The position numbers were made by a program, and so were the translations under genes. The notes beneath the pieces are model-generated. The model was not told the origin of the DNA and made no database searches. It saw only the letters and a program-made list of their open reading frames with translations. Positions 22,674 to 32,321 of a DNA stretch of 64,000 nt are shown piece after piece. This DNA is from Monocercomonoides exilis (lineage: Eukaryota; Preaxostyla; Oxymonadida; Polymastigidae), in contig LSRY02000024.1 of NCBI GenBank assembly GCA_001643675.2, positions 746,001 through 810,000 of the forward strand. The letters are read 5' to 3'. Positions within the stretch are counted from its first letter, which is position 1. Every line of letters begins with the position of its first letter.

Positions 22674-24096
22674 TCAAAAATCCTCAGAAAGATTTATGAC
22701 ACTGGAAAATATATAAGAACACCAGTGTTTTTCACTTAAATAAACAAAAGGTCCACATAGACTCGTGTTAATATCTTCATATCCTTCCTCTTCCAACTTT
22801 TCGATCATCTTCTGTCTTTTTGCTTTTCTTTTAGCATCATCAGTTTCATTATCCTCATTTCCTTCCAAAGAATCGTAAATATTCTGAACAAATCTGAAAA
22901 AACCATATGAGATTACGTCATCCATTGTTGATCGCTGAATTTCTTCCATAAAGTAATCAATTATCCCCTCCTTCAGCAAATCACTGACAATCGGCAAAAT
23001 CTTCTGGCGTCTCATCAAATACATCAAAATGAAATAACACTTTTTGACAATTTCATTGTGCGTATTTATTGCTGCTCTGCACAGGCTTGTCATGCAAGAA
23101 ATCAATTTGATACGCTCTTCATCATGAACTTCGAAATATACAAAGAAATAATGAATCATGTCTAGCCACCTTTCAGCAATCACAACATTTTTTTTCTCCA
23201 TTCTTTTCATTTCTTCGTCTTTTTCATTATTCTTCCAATCAATATATCCTGCCAGAACTTCCACTTCGCTTGCTACTTCTCTCACAAAATGCAGATCATT
23301 TAAATAAACTTCTTCCAAATTTGAATCATCCTCAAATCTGTTCATTAAAAACTTCCAAGCTGATTGGTACGCAAGTCGCGTGAGGTTGCAATGCTCTTGA
23401 TGATATTGAATGATTTCTTTGATCTCTCTCAAATACAGTTCAGTTTCGACAAACTGACAAAAAAGATGGTGGGAAAAACATTATCAAAAATGAAAAAGAA
23501 CTATTCATACGAGATATTTAACGTTGCTCAAAGCCAACAAAGCCATTTCCACTTCTTTTTGTGCTTCTTCGTTTTTCTCCTTGTTCAATGCAGCTTTCAA
23601 AAGATAGGACAAACAAACTGAAGGAATCTTTGAAGAAGATTTGTTGTTAAGCAAAAGACAGCACTCGCAGAGATCAATCATCAGTCTTTCATTTTTCCTT
23701 CCTTTCTTCTTTTCTTCATCTAAAATCATCTCTTGAATTCGTTTGTAAAGCGAAGAACTGTCAAAGCTTTTGCTCCGTATTTCGTCCATTATTTTGCAAT
23801 AACCGATGTGCTTCAGGAAGACAGTTGCATTCTTCTTTGATAATTTTTTATCTTCAATCATTTTGTGTATTTCATCGAACAATTCTTCAATGAAAACTGC
23901 ACTGAATTCTTCTTTGTTCATCTCTTTCATTATTTCATTCATTATCTCGATTTTAACTTCCTGCTCTTCTTCATTGCAATGCTCCAGCTCAGAAAACAAT
24001 TCTTCAAAAAATTTGAAAAGATCAATATCAGGAAGAATTCAAATGCAACAGTAATTGCACACCAGTGAACTTTTTTGTGTTTTCGGTCTCCTGCAT
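22674..24096 (-). CDS. lineage-specific helical family, copy B
   Basis: Exons 24096-24063, 24001-23511 and 23453-22674 join in frame to 434 residues, starting MQETENTKKFTELFSELEHC. It has the same exon plan and the same helical blocks as copy A (LYLREIKEIIQYHQEHCN, NDLHFVREVASEVE, SDLLKEGIIDYFMEEIQR, EEEGYEDINTSLCGP), including an identical KNNEKDEEMKRM stretch. The ATG at 24096 fits the start I know for this family. The first intron uses GTGTGC...GAAG and the second GTATGA...GTCAG. The function is unknown; an ARM-like helical scaffold is the best structural guess. It lies 0.8 kb upstream of copy A in the same orientation, so the pair is a tandem duplication. Confidence 0.75.
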
Positions 24097-24150
24097 TTTT
24101 GACGCAAAGTGACAAGGAAAAAACACCATTTTTATCATTCACATGGAATT

Positions 24151-24309
24151 CGCAAAAGTTTGGAAAGCAGAAACAGATAAAAAATAAAACCTCAAAAAAG
24201 TCATAAAAATTATATGCATTCATACTGTGTCTTTTTGCACTTGCATTTTTGGAAAAGGATAATGAAGAAAAGCAAAGCTTTATCTTTTTCCGATTGCTAT
24301 AATGGATTT
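24151..24309 (-). repeat. 159-bp upstream block of copy B
   Basis: Partner of 21905-22063 (157 of 159 identical, no gaps). It carries the same ATG and MNAYNF codons, followed by a possible donor (GAG then GTTTTA) and a possible acceptor (GCAG then GAG) that overlaps the normal start. Confidence 0.85.
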
Positions 24310-24460
24310 TTTGATCATATAATTCACACATATTTGTTGTATTTGAAGAAAAATGAGGTTGATGAGTGAACATTTTATACAGAGTTATAAATATTATTTC
24401 CTGTGTTGGCATGGAGGAAGAAAAAGTACAAAACAATGAATTATACTAAAAAATTAGATA

Positions 24461-24707
24461 AATTGTGTGATTATTTTTAAAATAAGAAATTTTTTCGGGG
24501 TGTTGATTTTTTGAAAGAAATTTTTTTGTTCAAAAGAATAGCACAATAATTAATTTAAATACACAAATGTTTTTATTAAATTAAAAATAAAAATGTTTTG
24601 TATTAGCTTTTTCACTCTTTAGTGTTTTTTTATAGTAATTCAAAAACGGTTTTTTGAACCTGAAATTTTGTTTGAAAAAATATGATTACAAAAATAATCA
24701 CCCAATT
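24461..24707. mobile_element. MITE-like element, about 247 bp
   Basis: Imperfect terminal inverted repeats begin AATTGNGTGATTATTTTT at 24461 and end with the reverse complement at 24707. The interior is AT-rich and non-coding. The same terminal motif occurs in four other places in the window, which supports a mobile family rather than chance. Confidence 0.5.
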
Positions 24708-24709
24708 GG

Positions 24710-25333
24710 AAAACAAACGAAATGCAACAATTTTGTTATTGAATGAAAGTGCCTGAATGTTTGTGTTTTGTTTGTCTTGTTTGTCTAGATTATATTTCCA
24801 TTCGCAACCTTTTCAAAGCACAGGAATCCGACAAATTCAAAAAACGCAGTTTTTTTTTGATCCAGTGCATTTATTGCGTGCAGAAAATGCAAGTATCTGT
24901 GCTGGAAGAAAAAACTGAATGAATATTTGATTTGGTTGTTTTTTGTATTTCACGCTCAGCAATTGGATGAGTTGGATCGAAGTGAACAGGAAAAGAAAAT
25001 TTCATTTTTCAAAAAACAAAAATCGAAGCATTTGAAGGAGAAAATACAACAACAAAAAAAAAATTGCTGACAAATTCGCTGCATAGGGAATAAATGAGTA
25101 ATAATTTTGAATAAATATTTTTATGAGGAAAATGACTATTGTCAATGGAAATAAAATTAAGGAAATGGATTAAATATCGATATGAATTATCTTATTTTTT
25201 TCGAATTATTCACGTTGATTTTTGTCTTCAAACTGATGAAGAGAAATGAGGTTAAATGTGTTTTAAGAATTAGAAATCCCTTTTGTAACCGATAAGAAAG
25301 AGTTGAAAAATGTTACTAAAAGAAAAAAATAGT
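24710..25333. other. AT-rich intergenic DNA
   Basis: About 620 bp between the MITE-like element and the inverted repeat. No gene or strong repeat was recognised. Confidence 0.5.
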
Positions 25334-26610
25334 GTCAACTTATTAATGGGACTTTTTCCCTTGTTGGCACTTTTTTGTTTTTGACTGCCAACTTTCAACA
25401 AACGTTGATTGGCCTTTTTTTCACTTTTATACAATGTTTTAACAATTTTTAAACAATTCATTACTAGTTTGTTTTATAACTTAAGTTTGTTTCTCATCGA
25501 GTTACAGCGTTTTTTTCTTATATTTTCAAAAGTCACTTTTCTCAGCGAACCAAGCTTTACCAAAAAATGTGAAATACAGTTTCATAAATTGTCAATATTT
25601 ATCTATTTGTATTTCAGATTTCAATTTCTACATTTATTTGTTTAGATACTTTTTTCTCATTTCATTTTTTCACAAACATGCAAGCATTAATCTGAAATTT
25701 TCTTTGTTTAAAAAAAATGAAGTGTTAAAAATAAAAATATGCAACGTAAAATAAACATTTTCATAATCGTTCCAATAAAAATTGGAACAATATGGGTGAT
25801 TATTTTTGAAATCCTATTTTTTCACTCAAAAATTTCGGTTTTAAAATTACCCTTAAATATAAAATAATGATCATTGAAAAGTGAAAAGACTGATAAAAGA
25901 CATCTTCATCTTTATTTCAGGATTTTCATTTGTTTTTTAAGCAGTTGTGATGAGTTTTACGTTGAAATACAGAATCTCTCACCAACAACAAACAAACTTT
26001 AATAAAATATCATCCCGAAAAAAAATATTATTTCAAAAATAATGACCCATATCATTCTCTCTTTGTCTCAAACTTGTTTCCTTTATAGAAAGTTGATAAG
26101 ATGTCATTCAATTTTGGTGTTATTTGTTTGTTCTTGATAAAGGAATAGTAACAATGTTCCAATTTTTATTGGAACGATTATGAAAATGTTTATTTTACGT
26201 TGCATATTTTTATTTTTAACACTTCATTTTTTTTAAACAAAGAATATTTCAGATTAATGCTTGCATGTTTGTGAAAAAATGAAATGAGAAAAAAGTATCT
26301 AAACAAATAAATGTAGAAATTGAAATCTGAAATACAAATAGATAAATATTGACAATTTATGAAACTGTATTTCACATTTTTTGGTAAAGCTTGGTTCGCT
26401 GAGAAAAGTGACTTTTGAAAATATAAGAAAAAAACGCTGTAACTCGATGAGAAACAAACTTAAGTTATAAAACAAACTAGTAATGAATTGTTTAAAAATT
26501 GTTAAAACATTGTATAAAAGTGAAAAAAAGGCCAATCAACGTTTGTTGAAAGTTGGCAGTCAAAAACAAAAAAGTGCCAACAAGGGAAAAAGTCCCATTA
26601 AAAAGTTGAC
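25334..26610. repeat. large inverted repeat: two 456-bp arms around a 365-bp spacer
   Basis: The left arm 25334-25789 and right arm 26155-26610 are reverse complements with no gaps and only two mismatches seen (near 25342 and in the stretch before 25707). The arms hold no recognised gene; identical spurious ORFs appear on opposite strands. The spacer carries another small element with its own terminal repeats. This has the look of a foldback transposon or a recent palindromic duplication. Confidence 0.9.
25790..26052. mobile_element. MITE-like element inside the inverted-repeat spacer, about 263 bp
   Basis: Its ends are ATATGGGTGATTATTTTTGA at 25790 and the near-perfect reverse complement ending at 26052. 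The core GGGTGATTATTTTTGA is the same as in the element at 24461-24707. There is no coding sequence inside. Confidence 0.5.
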
Positions 26611-26838
26611 CCTTGTCATGGAAAGGCTAGAGAAATATCAAAAGCTTTTTGATTGAAGAATCAAATAATATTTATTGGGAAGGATTTGCTGTTGAATGAT
26701 AATATTGGGAAAAAATGTTTCGAAACAATGAGATTTTGATGAAATTTATGTAAACAAATATTGATGAGACGTTCAAGCAAAAGATTTTCAACGAAAAGAT
26801 GGAATGAAGGAAAAGCGTGATAAAAGAACAATGATACA

Positions 26839-26909
26839 AGAAAGAAAGAAAGAAGAGAAGAGAAGAGAAGAGAAGAGAGGAGAGGAGAGGAGAAGAGAAG
26901 AGAAGAGAA
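26839..26909. repeat. GA-rich simple repeat
   Basis: Repeated AAGAA, AGAAG and AGGAG units over about 70 bp with no reading-frame constraint. Confidence 0.85.
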
Positions 26910-27300
26910 TAAAACACTTTCGGTTGGAAGACAAAATATCAATAAATACAATAGTCAAAATCGGATATAATCACATCAGCTTTTGTAAAACTTATTTAAA
27001 CTTTGTCCGATTATGGTGAAACGATATTTCGCTTTGCACAGAAAATAATAACAGTTAATAAATATGTGTGATTCTTTTTGAAATCATAACTTCTATTTGT
27101 GTTTTGATATTTCAAGGGATGTTTGTCATTGAAAAATGATTTTGGATTCAAAAGTGAAATACATTTCAACTGTTTCAAAAACAAATGTTTGAGCTGAAAT
27201 AAAGATAAAGATATCTTTGATTAGTATTTTCTCTTTTCAGTGTTCATGTTGTTGATAAAAAGGGAAATTATAGATCCGAAAATTCTGATAGAAAGAATAT

Positions 27301-27304
<4 letters not shown>

Positions 27305-27359
<55 letters not shown>
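27305..27359. repeat. 55-nt poly-A run
   Basis: An uninterrupted A run followed by CCACACACATG. It could be the tail of a retroposed sequence, but no target-site duplication or retrocopy was recognised upstream. Confidence 0.9.
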
Positions 27360-27361
<2 letters not shown>

Positions 27362-28385
27362 ACACACATGCATTAATCCATTTTCGTCAATTTTCTTTAT
27401 TTTTGAAAATTCTTCACAAAGACGCATTTTCACTTACGAAAACTATTTTTATCCAAATACACAATATTAAGACTTTTTTATACATATGTGACAAAATATT
27501 TGACTTCATGCATTTTCATTAAAAAAATTTTGCACTTTTTTATTGACTATTTGTGATTAAAAAATTGGAAACAAATGGGCTTATTTTATGAAATTCGTTT
27601 ATTGTCACAAAACATTATGTTATGATTTCAACGATACCTGTTTTCAAATATGATAATCAAATTTATTTTGAAATCTGAGGAAGTGAAATAAAGTTATGAG
27701 CGAATCAACTTTTCAATACATTGTGCAAAAAAAGCTTGAAAGTCCGTATTTTCCTCCATATTTTTGAAAAATCATAAAATCGAAAATTTTGGTCAGAAAT
27801 TCGATTTTTCATTGAAAAAACCACAAATTGGCATTTAATTAGAAAATATTTAGATTTTTCGATGTGTTGAATGGGATGGATAATGAATTAAAAACAAGAA
27901 AAAAATGATCTTGCTCACAAAATAGTGATTGAAAATGAATGTGGTTGTATCAAATGTGATCATATCTGGTTTTTACTGTATTTTTTTCACTTTCAGAAAC
28001 AAAAAATGTTTTTTCTTTTCTTTTTTTTCGAGAAGATGGAAACAAAAACTGCAAGCCGAGTAGAAATATTCAAGAATTCATCGATAAATAGAAAAATATA
28101 TATATATATATTTTTTTTTTACAAAAAATTTGATTAAATTGCAACAATTAAATATTTTGTCAATTGTTGTTTTTAGATAATTTCAATTTTTTGATTCCAT
28201 CCTGAATAAAAAGAAAGTTTATCAAAAAATGAAATGTGTGAAATAAATTATCAAAATTAAAATTATGAACAATGTGAAAAAGTCATATTCACAAAAAAAA
28301 TAAAACGATTGCTACCCATATCAAAATTTATTTTTCTGAAATTCGGATTATTTAATTGTTTAATAAAAAAATATAATATTTTTCG

Positions 28386-31337
28386 ATGGGAAATACAGGA
28401 TCCGATACTCTTTATGTACTGTGTGAAATATTATTTTATTGTAACTTAATATATATTTTAATTTTCGTTTATCAAACCCGATTTAGGAAACCTGAACTTC
28501 AAGGTAGTGAAGATAATGCTGATGGATACAGTGCATATGATTTTAATGTGGCTATTGAAGAAAAACAGGCGGAATTATTATTCAAAGAAAGATCACATGC
28601 CATCCATGAATTTGCTGCTGATCTTTCCCCAGTCATATCCAAGGAAGCTACAAACTCAAATCGCATTATTTCTCCAGCTGTTTTGCACCGCAATTTATTG
28701 AACATTGCAATTGGTTCAAAGGGTGACACCGAAAAGGGATTTTCCAAAGTTTTGCATTTGAGCGACCAACTTAGAGATAGATCTGTATGCTTTCATTTTG
28801 ATTAAAAAGTTATCTTTCTGCTTCCATTTTAATTTAGCTTTACAGGCTGCAGTGCGACTACATGAATGCTCTTTCAAAAGCTAATTGGAAGCATCCATAT
28901 CAAGCAGTGTCATCAGTTTGGCTGAAGAAAAAGACTCAACCATACAAGACTTTTCTTGAAGATTCAAAGAAGCTGTTTAATGCAGATGTACGTGATGTTA
29001 ACTTCGATTCAGCAAGGTACCATAGTTTTTCTAACGAGTCTATTTTAATTTATTTTTATTTTTACTCCTTAAAAGAGGTCATTCACATATGGCAACATGG
29101 CTTATTAGATATGGAGGCTTTCTTTTAGCTGAAACAACACCAGAACCAGAAAAGGGGACCACAGTATCTGGACTGAGTACAATAAAGCTGAATTTAGCAT
29201 GGCACACACAGTTCAGAATTTCTAATACCAAAAAAGGATCATTTAAGACTGCCAGAACAGAAGACCTTCCTCCAAGCGAAAAAAGTGCACAGATGATGAC
29301 AGGGACAATGTCAAATATTGGCATTTTGAAAAACGAGCAATTTGAAGCAGCTGTTATTCCCATGGATGACATAGATGCGTCGAATGAGCTTTCAGGAAAG
29401 TCAAGAAAAGTGAAAGCTGTGCTGATTATTCCCAATGACGATAAGGAATCATCTCTTCGCGATTTGTTCTCCAAATGCCTGAAAGTTTGTGAGAAAGAAC
29501 AATCCTCTTCGTCTGCCACTCCGTCGTCAGAGTCAAGCGAATCATCGAGCGCACCTGCAGCTGCTGAAGAAACACTTCTTCACAGAATCATTGTGACTGC
29601 AGAAGTGAAAGACGAGTTTGATTTTAACATTTTTTGTTAAATATTTTCTTCAACTTTGAATTATTTCCTTGAATTATATTAATTTTCTTTATTAATCTCT
29701 TATTTCGATAAATTTTTAATGAAACAATACAAATGATAAATTTATATTTCATTTATGCAACAAAATTGTGTCTTTCTTATTCTATCTGAAATTTCAGTGT
29801 GAATGTGACGATGCCTCGCTTTGGAGCTTATTCTGCCACTTCTGTTCTTTCAGAGCTTGTGGAAAAGGAATCAAAGATTACTGGTTCTCTGCCTTTCATT
29901 GCAAAAGAAGAGGAATTGAAAATTGGGTGTGTTTTACGAAAATGAACAATGCTTATTTCTGTTATTGTTCTTGTTCTTGTTTTCTTTTGAATAGTTTCTT
30001 TTATATCTTGTGAAGTTTCATTGCTTAAATTGAAAAATTTGAATAAAAAAAATGAAAAATATTGTTAATATTTAAGTGAGAATTTTTGTTTCAATGATTT
30101 GCTGTTTCTAATGAGTCTTGTTTTTTTTAAATTTTAATTTCAATTTATTTATTTATTTATCTTTATTTATTTATTTATTTATTTTTTTTGAAACATCAGA
30201 GCCCTCCAGCAGCATGTGTATCTTCATGTGGATGAAGTTGGATTGCAGACTCCTCCATTGGTTCAGAACTCACACGATGCTCCATTATCAAAGGATAATG
30301 CGGAAATCCCCACGTTCGTTGTTGACCGCCCGTTCATTATGTTTGTGGTGTCTGAAGCAGTCGGAGAAGTCGAAGGAGAAGAAGAAACAGCAGAAAGCCA
30401 GAAGGACAGAGCAGCATCTGGAGATATTCTTTTGATGGGCATTATCAGAGAAGCAGAGGACAGTGGAGACAAAGAAAGAGAAGCAGCTGTGAAGAACAGA
30501 GACATGGAGACGAAGCTGCAGGAGGCGAAGAGGAAAGACGCTGAGAAGAAGAGCGAGTCGAAGATGCTTTCGATTTCAGGGATTGCATCGTCTATTGCAG
30601 GCGGTGCTGCTACACTGGCAAGCAAAGCTGGCTTGCGTACTGAAGCTTCTGCTTTGAACAAAGCGAAGAGCGAATCAGAGAAAGTTAAGAGAGAAGAGGA
30701 GCAGAAGGCAAGAGACGAGGCAAGACAGAAGGAGGAGATTGAGAGACAGGCTAAGAGAGAAAAAGAACAGCAAGAAAGAGAGCAAAAAGCACAGATTGAG
30801 AGAGAATTGAGAGAAGAGAAAGAGAAAGAGGCAGAAGAGAAGAAGAAGCAAGCAGCGTTGGAAGCAGAGAAAAAGAAAGAGGAGGAGAAGAAGAGGATTG
30901 AAGACGAAAAGAAGGAGAAAGAAGAGGCTGAGAAAAAAGCCAAAGAAGAAGAGGAAGAGAGAAAGAGAAAAGAAGAAGAGGAAAAGAAAGCTAAAGAAGA
31001 AGAGGAACGAAAAGCTAAGGAAGAAGAAGAAGAAAGAAAGAGAAAAGAAGAGGAAGAAGCAAAAGCAAAAGAGGAAGAAGAGAAGAAAGCGAAAGAAGAG
31101 GAAGAGAAGAAGAAGAGAGAAGAGGAAGAAGCAAAAGCTAAAGAAGAGGAAGAAAAGAAGGCAAAGGAGGAAGAAGAGAAGAAAGCAAAAGAAGAAGCTG
31201 AAAAGAAAGCAAAAGAGGAAGAAGAGAAAAAGCAAAAAGAAGAAGAGGAGAAGAAAGAGGAAGAGAAGAAAGAGGAAGAGAAGAAGGAGGAAGAGAAGAA
31301 GGAAGAAGAGAAAAAGGAAGAAGCCAAATCTGAGTAG
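28386..31337 (+). CDS. serpin-fold protein fused to a long charged coiled coil, six exons
   Basis: Exons 28386-28420, 28487-28784, 28853-29016, 29076-29615, 29798-29926 and 30200-31337 join in frame to 767 residues. Serpin landmarks are IISPAVLHRNLLNIAIGSKG (helix B region), ANWKHPYQAVSSVWLKKK, VNVTMPRFGAYS (strand with PRF), HVYLHVDEVG (hinge), and VDRPFIMFVV near the shutter (429-438). After about residue 490 an almost uninterrupted Lys/Glu/Ala coiled coil runs to the C-terminus. Serpins usually inhibit proteases by inserting the reactive loop. Here the hinge after G403 reads LQTPPL, without the small residues of inhibitory serpins, so inhibition is doubtful. The spliced N-terminus MGNTGSD fits an N-myristoylation signal. 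The first intron (66 nt) is a multiple of three, so retention would instead give a hydrophobic segment. Confidence 0.75.
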
Positions 31338-31353
31338 ATTTATTGCAGCAAGC

Positions 31354-31359
31354 AATAAA
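31354..31359 (+). terminator. possible polyadenylation signal of the serpin gene
   Basis: AATAAA lies 17 bp after the stop codon. This assignment is by consensus only. Confidence 0.35.
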
Positions 31360-31738
31360 AGATAACCTGAGAAGAGAAGAAAAATTTTTTATGTAGACAC
31401 TCTTTTTTATAAAGGAAGGAGAATGCAAGGAACTGAGGTATTTGTTTTAAGTTGTATATACATGTGATAACATATTTTCCTAATTTGTGAAGTTTTATGA
31501 ATCCTTTGAAATTTCTTTCGTAAATGAGAAAAAAAAAAAATTAAAAAAGAAAGAAAAGAAAAGAAAAGAAAGATTTATTAGGAGTTTTTGTTTGAACCGT
31601 AAATTTTTTGATTGAAGATGAACAATTTCTTAATTTGATTATAACACCTTCTTAGTTGTTCAGAAATTTTGATTAATAAAATGAATGTCTTCAGTTTTCC
31701 TAATCTGCATTTATATGAAAATTTATAATTTGTTCTGT

Positions 31739-31750
31739 CTCTTTCTTTCT

Positions 31751-31842
<92 letters not shown>

Positions 31843-31872
31843 CTCTCTCTCTCTTACTCTCTTACTCTCCTA
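31739..31872. repeat. CT-rich microsatellite
   Basis: Blocks of TTTC, then a long CT dinucleotide run, then TTTC units, then CT again, about 130 bp in total. Confidence 0.9.
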
Positions 31873-32321
31873 ATTTTTATTTCATTTTTTAAAAATAAAG
31901 AATTTTTTATATGATTTTATTTTGCAGTTTTATCATATCAATATCTAAGTATTTGTCAGCTGCCATCCTCTTTAAATATTCTTATTCAATGCAATTGATT
32001 AAATATTTATGAAGCATTCAACGTCTTAATGATATATTAATTTACACTTTCTTCATTTTCCTGATTTTTTTTAATATCTTTTAAAACATTTGAATAATGT
32101 TAAGTAAAAACATTGCTTGAAAATTGCAGAAGCAATTTTGAAATTGTGCGCTTTTATTTCTATTTTTTTAAATAACAAATTTATCAAAATGCAAAGAAAA
32201 ACAAATCGATAATGAAAAAGAAAAGAAAAAAAAAGATTTAAAATCACAATGAAATGTTTAAAAATTACATTACAAAAAGATTGAAACAAGTGATGAAGTG
32301 GATGAGAAAACCAACTGCCAA

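Larger units (their letters stand above)
26611..28385. other. AT-rich intergenic DNA with simple repeats
   Basis: About 1.8 kb between the inverted repeat and the serpin gene. It has a GA-rich repeat, a 55-nt A run and one solitary GTGTGATTCTTTTTGAAAT motif near 27066. No gene was recognised. Confidence 0.55.
31338..32321. other. convergent 3' intergenic region
   Basis: About 1 kb between the 3' ends of the serpin and RPC1 genes. It is AT-rich and contains the CT-rich repeat listed separately. No gene is seen. Confidence 0.6.

Noticed and set aside
25409-26535. Two identical 78-residue ORFs on opposite strands
   Set aside because: They are products of the inverted repeat, AT-rich and Phe/Ile/Leu-heavy, with no sign of coding selection beyond the repeat itself.
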